DNA from: an uncultured Clostridia bacterium
GTDB lineage: Bacteria; Bacillota; Clostridia; Oscillospirales; Oscillospiraceae
Length of the DNA stretch: 7,514 nucleotides
Assembly (NCBI GenBank): GCA_946061345.1
Contig: CAMGRA010000041.1
Coordinates: 1-7,514, forward strand
Reading direction: 5' to 3'
Under the pieces are notes generated by a model. The model made no database searches, was not told where the DNA came from, and saw nothing but the letters and a program-made list of their open reading frames with translations. The position numbers and the translations under genes were made by a program. Below, one piece after another: positions 1 to 4,756 of the stretch; within the stretch, counting starts at the first letter, position 1, and the number at the start of each line of letters is the position of its first letter.

Positions 1-2127
1 TTACTGTTCGGACTCGGCCAGCTCCTTCAGCGCGTCCTTGCGGCTGAAGTTGGCGCGGCCCTTTTCGTCGAAGCCCATGAACTTGACCCAGGTCATGTCG
101 CCCACGTTGAGGACGTCCTCGACCTTTTCCACGCGGCGGTTTTCCAGCTTGGAGATGTGGACCATGCCGTCGTGACCCGGCGCGATCTCCACGAATGCGC
201 CGATGGGCAGGATGCGGACGACCTTGCCGTAGTACAGAGCGCCCACCTCGGGCACGAAGCAGATGTCGTCGATCATCTTCTTGGCGGCGTAACCGGCGGC
301 GCTGTCGACAGCGGCGATAAAGACGTTGCCGTCGTCGTCGATGTCCACCTTGGCGCCGGTGTCGGCGCAGATCTTCTGGATGGTCTTGCCGCCGGAGCCG
401 ATGACCTCGCGGATCTTATCCACGGGGATCTGCATGGAGATCATCTTGGGGGCGTACTCGGAGACCTCGGGACGCGGCTGGGCGATGCAGGGCAGCATGA
501 CCTGCTCCAGAATCTCCAGACGGGCCTTGCGGCAGCGTTCCAGAGCGTCGGCAATGATCTCCATGGTCAGGCCCTTGTTCTTCAGATCCATCTGAATGGC
601 GGTGATACCCTCGGTGGTACCTGCAACCTTGAAGTCCATTTCGCCGTGGAAGTCCTCCACGCCCTGAATGTCGGTGAAAGTTCTCCACTCGCCGGTCTCC
701 TGATCGGAGATGAGGCCGCAGGAGATACCTGCCACCGGGCGCTTGATGGGCACGCCGGCGTCCATCAGAGCCAGAGTGGAGCCGCAGATGGAGCCCTGGG
801 AGGTAGAGCCGTTGGAGGACAGAACCTCAGAGACCACGCGGATGGCGTAGGGGAACTCCTCCACGCTGGGGATGACGGGCAGCAGAGCCTTTTCCGCCAG
901 AGAGCCGTGACCGATCTCGCGGCGGGAGGTGGAGCGGGCGGCACGGGCCTCGCCGGTGGAGAAGGACGGGAAGTTGTAGTGGTGGATATAGCGCTTGGTG
1001 TCCTCCTGATAGATGGTGTCCAGCTTCTGGGCGGCGGACAGGGTGTTCAGGGTGCAGATGGACAGAACCTGGGTCTGGCCGCGGGCAAAGAGGCCGGAGC
1101 CGTGGACTCTGGGCAGAACGCCGACCTCGGCGTCCAGGGGACGGATCTCGTCCATCTGGCGGCCGTCGACACGCTTGCCGGCCAGGAGCCACTTCTTGAC
1201 GACCTTCTTCTGCATCTTATACAGGCAGACGTCGATATGCACGTCGAAGTCCTCGTACTTCTCGGCGAACTTCTCGGCGAAATCGCGGCGGGCGGCGGTC
1301 AGGCGCTCCTCGCGGATGTTCTTGTCGTCGGTGTCCAGGGCGTATTCGATCTGATCCATGCCGTAGGCGCACAGGTCGTCCAGCAGGTCGTGATTGACGG
1401 CGGCCTTTTCAAAGGTGAACTTGGGCTTGCCGATGGTCTCGACGATGGTGTTGATGAACCTGACGACCTCCATGTTGGTCTCGTGGGCGATGCGGATGCA
1501 CTCGAGGACCACATCCTCGGGAGCTTCCTTGGCTTCCGTCTCGATCTGCACGACCTTTTCAAAGGTGGAGGAGACGCACACGAAGCAGTCACCGGCGGCG
1601 CGCTGATCGGCGGAGGGGTTGATGACGTACTCGCCGTTCACATGGGAGACGTTGGTGGTGGAAATGGGGCCGTTCCAGGGCACGTCGGAGCAGGCCACGG
1701 AGATGGAAGCGCCGATGGCGGCGACGATCTCCACGGGGTTGTCGTAGTCGTTGGCCAGGACGGTGCAGGTGACCACCACGTCGTTGCGCAGCTCGTCGTC
1801 AAAGAGGGGGCGCATGGGGCGGTCGATGATGCGGCTGTTGAGGATGCCGCGCTCGGAGGGCTTGCCCTCGCGGCGGTTGAAGCTGCCGGGGATGCGGCCC
1901 ACGGAGTACATCCGCTCCTCAAACTCGATGGTCAGGGGGAAGTAGTCAATGCCGGGCTTGGGGTCGGGAGAGCAGGTGACAGTGACCAGGACCGTGGTGT
2001 CGCCGTAGCGGCAGATGCACTCGGCGTCGGCCAGCTCGGCCACCTTGCCGGTCTCCACGGTGAAGGGACGGCCGCCGATCACGGTCTCAAAGACATGATG
2101 GTTGGGGTACTGTTTTCTGGTGATCAT
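1..2127 (-). CDS. pnp: Polyribonucleotide nucleotidyltransferase (PNPase)
   Basis: PNPase degrades RNA 3'-to-5' using phosphate and releases nucleoside diphosphates; in the cytoplasm it works as a homotrimer in mRNA turnover. The 708-residue protein has the full family layout: first RNase PH domain (about 10-145, with the FNRREGKP motif at 83-90), an alpha-helical linker, second RNase PH domain (about 320-550), KH domain with GSGG at 577-580, and an S1 domain from about 627 to 697. Residues matching the E. coli catalytic D486, D492 and K494 are present as D492, D498 and K500, and the phosphate-binding SSNGSTS lies at 437-443. The position equivalent to E. coli D490 is Glu here. I chose the ATG at 2127 because a perfect AGGAGG lies 7 nt upstream; an in-frame GTG at 2172 would put that site inside the gene. 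The TAA stop is bases 1-3, so the gene is complete. It lies downstream of rpsO, the usual order. Confidence 0.98.
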   Translation of the reverse strand: MITRKQYPNHHVFETVIGGRPFTVETGKVAELADAECICRYGDTTVLVTVTCSPDPKPGIDYFPLTIEFEERMYSVGRIPGSFNRREGKPSERGILNSRIIDRPMRPLFDDELRNDVVVTCTVLANDYDNPVEIVAAIGASISVACSDVPWNGPISTTNVSHVNGEYVINPSADQRAAGDCFVCVSSTFEKVVQIETEAKEAPEDVVLECIRIAHETNMEVVRFINTIVETIGKPKFTFEKAAVNHDLLDDLCAYGMDQIEYALDTDDKNIREERLTAARRDFAEKFAEKYEDFDVHIDVCLYKMQKKVVKKWLLAGKRVDGRQMDEIRPLDAEVGVLPRVHGSGLFARGQTQVLSICTLNTLSAAQKLDTIYQEDTKRYIHHYNFPSFSTGEARAARSTSRREIGHGSLAEKALLPVIPSVEEFPYAIRVVSEVLSSNGSTSQGSICGSTLALMDAGVPIKRPVAGISCGLISDQETGEWRTFTDIQGVEDFHGEMDFKVAGTTEGITAIQMDLKNKGLTMEIIADALERCRKARLEILEQVMLPCIAQPRPEVSEYAPKMISMQIPVDKIREVIGSGGKTIQKICADTGAKVDIDDDGNVFIAAVDSAAGYAAKKMIDDICFVPEVGALYYGKVVRILPIGAFVEIAPGHDGMVHISKLENRRVEKVEDVLNVGDMTWVKFMGFDEKGRANFSRKDALKELAESEQ

Positions 2128-2134
2128 GGGATAA

Positions 2135-2140
2135 CCTCCT
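2135..2140 (-). promoter_or_regulatory. Ribosome binding site deciding the pnp start
   Basis: AGGAGG on the minus strand, 7 nt before the ATG at 2127. It fixes the pnp start against the longer reading that begins at the GTG at 2172. No convincing sigma-A promoter is visible just upstream: the only TATATT (2145-2150) is 4 bp from this site, so a transcript from it would start within the ribosome binding site. Confidence 0.85.
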
Positions 2141-2211
2141 GTAAAATATAGTGTCCACGGGAGGTTTAGCACTTGAAGCCGCGGCCGAAAAGCCTATGCA
2201 GGAACGGCTGT

Positions 2212-2375
2212 TGTAGGGGCGGCTATCAGCCGCCCGCCGACCACAGAACCGTCCCTTATCGGCGTGCCGACTGCAAAGCGGATGCTCTGCATGGGCGGAC
2301 AGGGTCGGCTGCGCAGCCGTTGGCGAGGAACGAGCCTTACGGATGCGGCGTGCCCCTTGCGGGTGCCGCCCCTAC
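2212..2375. repeat. Palindromic intergenic repeat element between rpsO and pnp
   Basis: A non-coding element of about 164 bp in the rpsO-pnp gap. It opens with a 26-bp repeat (2212-2237) identical to both ends of the element at 4596-4730, and closes with GCCGCCCCTAC (2365-2375), the exact reverse complement of 11 bp near its start (2213-2223), so its ends are short inverted repeats. The 26-mer contains an 8-bp stem, GGGCGGCT / AGCCGCCC, with loop ATC. Inside is a 14-bp perfect palindrome, CGGCTGCGCAGCCG (2306-2319). It encodes no transposase and no plausible protein. It resembles REP-type or MITE-type dispersed repeats; which of these is inference. Confidence 0.7.
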
Positions 2376-2495
2376 GGACGTAGGGCGTTTCGACGGGCCT
2401 CGGAATGACAAAATGTCGGCCGTGCCTTCAACTGCTAAACGTCACTCCCGTGCGCGGGGAAAAGGGGTCTTGCGGAGAATGTATCTGCCGGAGTG
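2376..2495. other. Rest of the rpsO-pnp intergenic gap, no gene seen
   Basis: About 120 bp between the palindromic element and the rpsO terminator. No reading frame with a ribosome binding site or recognisable product is visible, and there is no clear -10/-35 pair on the minus strand to drive pnp. The part next to the element (GACGTAGGGCG and the following CTCGGAATGACAAA) has the look of dispersed-repeat sequence rather than unique regulatory DNA, but this is an impression only. Confidence 0.4.
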
Positions 2496-2524
2496 AAAAA
2501 ACCGGGCGGCCGGTGGGCCGCCCG
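2496..2524 (-). terminator. Rho-independent terminator of rpsO
   Basis: On the minus strand, ten bases after the rpsO stop, CGGGCGGCC and GGCCGCCCG form a perfect 9-bp GC stem closed by a CACC loop, followed by G and six T (2496-2501). This is a textbook intrinsic terminator. It should end most rpsO transcripts before pnp. The stem sequence is close to, but not the same as, the GGGCGGCT / AGCCGCCC stem of the nearby dispersed repeat. Confidence 0.93.
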
Positions 2525-2534
2525 ATGAGCGCTA

Positions 2535-2801
2535 TTACTTACGGATGCCCAGCTTTGCAATGATGGAGCGATAACGGTTGATGTCCTTCTTTGCAAGATA
2601 GTCGAGCAGGCTGCGGCGCTTACCGACCATCATGAGCAGGCCACGGCGGGAATGGTTGTCGTGCTTGTGCTCACGCAGGTGCTCGGTCAGCTCGTTGATG
2701 CGGGCGGTGAGAATGGCGATCTGGACCTCGGGGGAGCCGGTGTCGCCCTCATGGGTCGCGTACTCGTTGATGATAGCGGTTTTCTTTTCCTTCTGGATCA
2801 T
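2535..2801 (-). CDS. rpsO: Small ribosomal subunit protein S15
   Basis: S15 binds the central domain of 16S rRNA (the h20-h21-h22 junction) early in assembly of the 30S subunit. The 88-residue product has the standard length and the highly conserved core: GDTGSPEVQIA near the N terminus, INELTEHLREHKHDNHSRRG in the middle, then the RRSLLDYL segment and a basic C-terminal end. I chose the ATG at 2801 because AAAGGTGG (2809-2816) sits about 7 nt upstream; a GTG-type reading from 2819 would add six residues (MKGGKT) that include the ribosome binding site. It has its own promoter (2922-2950), a structured leader of about 115 nt and a strong terminator, so it looks like a single-gene transcription unit between ogt and pnp. 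Confidence 0.98.
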   Translation of the reverse strand: MIQKEKKTAIINEYATHEGDTGSPEVQIAILTARINELTEHLREHKHDNHSRRGLLMMVGKRRSLLDYLAKKDINRYRSIIAKLGIRK

Positions 2802-2917
2802 GGTTTTTCCACCTTTCAAATAATTGTCCTGCGGCTAAGTCGGGGATGGCGGAATGCTGTTTTCAGCGGTATCCCGGGACTGGGCACGCGGATGTTGTCT
2901 GACGAAGCCGTCAGCCG
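2802..2917 (-). promoter_or_regulatory. Structured 5' leader of rpsO, candidate S15 autoregulatory site
   Basis: About 115 nt of untranslated leader follows the rpsO promoter. At the predicted 5' end is a perfect 6-bp hairpin, CTGACG-GCTT-CGTCAG (2899-2914). Further down, three nested pairings can be drawn: GTCC/GGAC (2877-2880 with 2826-2829), GGGAT/ATCCC (2871-2875 with 2843-2847) and the GCTG-AAAA-CAGC hairpin (2856-2867). The outer pairing ends just before the ribosome binding site. S15 is known to repress its own mRNA in several bacteria by binding leader structures that differ between lineages. The pairings are seen in the sequence; S15 binding here is inference. Confidence 0.45.
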
Positions 2918-2921
2918 TACT

Positions 2922-2950
2922 ATAGTAGCATAATTTCAGGGGAAAGTAAA
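2922..2950 (-). promoter_or_regulatory. Promoter of rpsO
   Basis: Minus strand: -35 TTTACT (2945-2950), 17-bp spacer, -10 TACTAT (2922-2927) preceded by TGC, an extended -10. Each hexamer matches four of six consensus bases. Directly upstream of the -35 is an A/T palindrome GAAAAATTTTTC (2951-2962) that could act as an UP element. The -35 and this tract lie inside the 3' end of ogt, so they also encode its Phe-rich tail. An alternative -10, TATAGT (2919-2924), overlaps but has a poorer -35. Start of transcription is expected near 2915-2917. Confidence 0.65.
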
Positions 2951-3430
2951 GAAAAATTTTTCGGAAAAAGGAGCTTTTTCCTCAATCTGCACACCCTCCA
3001 GGGTCAAAAGGGCCCGTTTTGCCTCCAAACCGGCGGAAAATCCGCCCAGGCCCGAGGCGGCGACCACCCGGTGGCAGGGCACAAGGATCAAAAGGGGATT
3101 TTTCCCCACGGCCTTGGCGACGGCGCGGCAGGCGGAGGGCTGTCCGACGGCCTCGGCCAGAGCGCCGTAGGTCACGACTCTGCCGCAGGGGACCCGGGAC
3201 AGGGCGGACCAGACCTTCTGCTGAAAGGCCGATCCGTAGGGCTGGGCCGCTACGGTAAATTCTGTCCGTTTTCCGGCAAAATATTCTTGCAGCTCCAGGG
3301 CGGCCTGCTCCGTAACGGGGTCAGGACGGTCCTGTTCCGCCGCCGGTACCGGTTCGATCTGCCGCAGCAGACCCTCCTTGGCCCACAACTTCAGAATTCC
3401 GATGGGCGAGGTCAGATACCGGACGCTCAC
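2936..3430 (-). CDS. ogt: Methylated-DNA--protein-cysteine methyltransferase (Ogt/MGMT family)
   Basis: This suicide repair enzyme transfers the alkyl group of O6-alkylguanine (or O4-alkylthymine) in DNA to its own cysteine. The 164-residue product carries the acceptor motif PCHRVV with Cys119, His120 and Arg121, the helix-turn-helix part with GRVVTYGALAEAVG (83-96), the arginine-finger region ACRAVAKAVGKNP (100-112; R102) and the glycine-rich GLGGFSAGL (127-135). An N-terminal domain of about 65 residues is present, as in Ogt. The start is taken as GTG at 3430, overlapping the TGA of the dCMP deaminase as GTGA, because the frame upstream to 3598 would only translate the deaminase gene out of frame. 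No good ribosome binding site is seen, so translational coupling is likely. The tail SEKFFFTFP goes beyond the usual family end and is encoded by the rpsO promoter region. Confidence 0.93.
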   Translation of the reverse strand: MSVRYLTSPIGILKLWAKEGLLRQIEPVPAAEQDRPDPVTEQAALELQEYFAGKRTEFTVAAQPYGSAFQQKVWSALSRVPCGRVVTYGALAEAVGQPSACRAVAKAVGKNPLLILVPCHRVVAASGLGGFSAGLEAKRALLTLEGVQIEEKAPFSEKFFFTFP

Positions 3431-3906
3431 GGCCGGAAATCCAGGGTCAGGGAGGACACGCCGGTCTGCAGCGGGTGGTAGGCCACCCCCGCAGCGTCCA
3501 GCATCCGCTTGGAGGCCAGGTTGGCCGGGGTGCCGTCGTACTTGTCCGACAGGTAGATGATCTCCCGGATGCCGCACTGGATAATGGCCTTGGCGCACTC
3601 GTTGCAGGGGAACAGGGCCACATACAGCCGCGCCCCCCGCAGCACACGGCCGCCGGCGTTCAGGATGGCGTTGAGCTCAGCGTGGACGACGTAGGGATAC
3701 TTGGTATTCTCTCCCTCCCGCGCCCAGGGGAACTCATCGTCGCTGCAGCCGTTGGGAAAGCCGTTGTAGCCGGTGGAAATGATAATATTGTCCGGGGAAA
3801 CGATGCAGGCTCCCACCTGGGTGCCGGGGTCCTTGCTCCGCTGGGCAGCCAGCAGGGCGATGCCCATAAAATACTCGTCCCAGGAAATGTAATTTTCACG
3901 TTTCAT
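3427..3906 (-). CDS. Deoxycytidylate (dCMP) deaminase, eukaryote DCTD-like
   Basis: The enzyme deaminates dCMP to dUMP, feeding thymidylate synthase; it is a zinc-dependent cytidine deaminase-fold protein. The 159-residue product has the HAE signature (H75, E77) and PCNEC (C101, C104), which supply the zinc ligands and the catalytic Glu. Several stretches match what I remember of human DCTD almost word for word: EYFMGIALLAAQRSKDP, QVGACIV, GYNGFPNGCSDD with the following PW, TKYPYV-HAELNAI, LYVALFPCNECAK and LSDKYD. This is much closer than B. subtilis ComEB, which lacks the NGCSDD block. Start ATG at 3906 has GGGGTGAG just upstream, overlapping the stop of the preceding gene (4-bp gap); its own stop overlaps the ogt start. 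This places it in the middle of a three-gene operon. Allosteric control by dCTP/dTTP is known for the family but not shown here. Confidence 0.93.
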   Translation of the reverse strand: MKRENYISWDEYFMGIALLAAQRSKDPGTQVGACIVSPDNIIISTGYNGFPNGCSDDEFPWAREGENTKYPYVVHAELNAILNAGGRVLRGARLYVALFPCNECAKAIIQCGIREIIYLSDKYDGTPANLASKRMLDAAGVAYHPLQTGVSSLTLDFRP

Positions 3907-3910
3907 ATTC

Positions 3911-4378
3911 TCACCCCAATAAAAAACTCAGAGCCTCCACACCGAAGAAGGAGATCAGTGTCACTGCCGTACCTGCGATGAGGACGCCTACCAGGATGGT
4001 GGGCAGGGCGCGCTTCATGCGCATCTCCATCAGCGCAGCGATCAGGGCACCGGTCCACGCGCCGGTGCCGGGCAGCGGAATGGCGACGAACAGGCACAGG
4101 CCAATAGTCTCGGATTTCTTGACCTTGCCGCTTTTCCGCCAGGCGCGGTCCTCAAATTTGTTGGCGATCTTCGCCAGCCGGGGATAGCGCTTCATCCACT
4201 GGAAGATCTTGCGGATAAACAGCAGGATGAAGGGGATGGGCAGCAGATTGCCCACCACCGCCAGCAAAAACACCAGCCACGGCTCCAGACCTGCGGCGAT
4301 ACCGTAGGGAATGGCACCGCGCAGCTCAATGACGGGCACCATGGAGATAAGGAAAGTGATCAGAGCCTTTTTCAGCAT
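3911..4378 (-). CDS. COG2426-type small membrane protein (Sm_multidrug_ex family)
   Basis: A 155-residue integral membrane protein of the family named small multi-drug export protein (COG2426, Pfam PF06695). The name is historical; the real function is not established, and the family has been proposed to be distantly related to DedA/VTT membrane proteins. Visible hallmarks are an N-terminal re-entrant-like hydrophobic stretch with VIELRGAIPYGIA (16-28; E18, R20), a hydrophobic span about 32-57, a basic cytoplasmic loop (61-90), a second span with IPLPGTGAWTGALIA (100-114), and a third at about 123-147. Start ATG at 4378 is chosen for AGGAGT (4385-4390) 6 nt upstream, rather than the in-frame start at 4402. 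It is first in the operon with dCMP deaminase and ogt; the link to nucleotide metabolism is unexplained. No clear promoter is seen upstream. Confidence 0.85.
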   Translation of the reverse strand: MLKKALITFLISMVPVIELRGAIPYGIAAGLEPWLVFLLAVVGNLLPIPFILLFIRKIFQWMKRYPRLAKIANKFEDRAWRKSGKVKKSETIGLCLFVAIPLPGTGAWTGALIAALMEMRMKRALPTILVGVLIAGTAVTLISFFGVEALSFLLG

Positions 4379-4470
4379 AGGTGTACTCCTAAATAGAATC
4401 AATGTTACGCGGGAGGGGAATGGATGCAGGGGCTGTCGGCAGCCCGCGCACAGGTACGGTTGTTTTGTTC

Positions 4471-4519
4471 AGTGAACAGTGAACAGTGAAAAGTGAATAG
4501 TGAATAGTGAATAGTGAAT
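4471..4519. repeat. Seven tandem copies of a 7-bp unit (AGTGAAN)
   Basis: Seven contiguous heptamers: AGTGAAC twice, AGTGAAA once, AGTGAAT four times. Only the seventh base varies, and the variants are grouped rather than mixed, which suggests growth by slippage of adjacent copies. It lies in the gap between metG and the COG2426 gene, 93 bp upstream of the latter's start, and is intergenic with no reading frame of its own. Heptamer tandem repeats of this kind can change copy number between strains. Confidence 0.95.
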
Positions 4520-4528
4520 GACGGAGGT

Positions 4529-4543
4529 GTCTGCTTCGCAGAC
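4529..4543. repeat. Short perfect hairpin beside the heptamer array
   Basis: GTCTGC-TTC-GCAGAC, a 6-bp perfect stem with a 3-base loop, 9 bp after the heptamer array. It has no T tract on either strand, so it is not an intrinsic terminator. It is followed by CGAATGACAATAAACGG, similar in style to the AATGACAAA sequence next to the repeat at 2212-2375, and may be a further part of the dispersed repeat. Confidence 0.5.
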
Positions 4544-4595
4544 GAATGACAATAAACGGCGTGCCGGGGTCGTCGCGCCCTACGGTTCACTGATC

Positions 4596-4621
4596 TGTAG
4601 GGGCGGCTATCAGCCGCCCGC
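4596..4621 (+). repeat. Left terminal inverted repeat, copy 2 of the 26-bp repeat
   Basis: Begins TGTAGGGGCGGCTATCAG and ends CCGCCCGC; identical over 26 bp to 2212-2237 in the same orientation. Identity stops abruptly at the first base outside (C here, T at 2211), which marks a clean outer boundary. Confidence 0.9.
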
Positions 4622-4704
4622 TATAACGCACGCCCCCGTAGGGGCTGGCCTCCCGGACAGCCCGCCGCCAAAAACCACCGTCCCTACGGATACTGCCGGG
4701 GTAC

Positions 4705-4730
4705 GCGGGCGGCTGATAGCCGCCCCTACA
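4705..4730 (-). repeat. Right terminal inverted repeat, copy 3 of the 26-bp repeat
   Basis: Exact reverse complement of 4596-4621. Pairing of the two ends would give a 26-bp stem over an 83-base interior; alternatively each end folds alone into an 8-bp hairpin. Confidence 0.9.
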
Positions 4731-4756
4731 CAGGGATACTCCGGGAATGCAGTAAC

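Larger units (their letters stand above)
4596..4730. mobile_element. MITE-like element with perfect 26-bp terminal inverted repeats
   Basis: A 135-bp non-coding element bounded by 26-bp perfect inverted repeats (4596-4621 and 4705-4730), the same sequence as at 2212-2237. Each end also forms its own hairpin (GGGCGGCT / AGCCGCCC). The interior holds further hairpins: GCCCC-CCGTA-type pairing at 4632-4645 and GGGCTG / CAGCCC at 4642-4663. No transposase, and no obvious target-site duplication: the bases outside the two ends (TC and CA) differ. Small size, perfect inverted ends and absence of coding capacity fit a MITE or a paired REP (BIME-like) unit; I cannot decide between these. It lies 26 bp past the metG stop and may shape the metG mRNA 3' end, though there is no T tract. 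Confidence 0.65.

Noticed and set aside
2145..2150. TATATT as a pnp -10 box
   Set aside because: Only 4 bp from the ribosome binding site, with no -35 at 16-18 bp; a transcript would start inside the AGGAGG.
157..2151. A 664-codon open frame on the plus strand
   Set aside because: It is antisense to the whole of pnp, has a low-complexity Asp/Gly/Val/His-rich translation typical of reverse-complemented GC-rich genes, and matches no family I know.
2128..2172. Longer pnp start at a GTG
   Set aside because: The extra 15 codons contain the AGGAGG that serves the ATG at 2127, and PNPases begin close to the latter.
2173..2496. A 107-codon plus-strand frame in the rpsO-pnp gap
   Set aside because: It runs through the palindromic repeat and into the terminator, has no ribosome binding site and no recognisable product.
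3431..3598. Longer N terminus for ogt
   Set aside because: This stretch is the deaminase gene read in another frame; homology starts after the GTG at 3430.
4471..4519. CRISPR-like array
   Set aside because: The units are 7 bp and contiguous with no spacers, and no cas genes are present.
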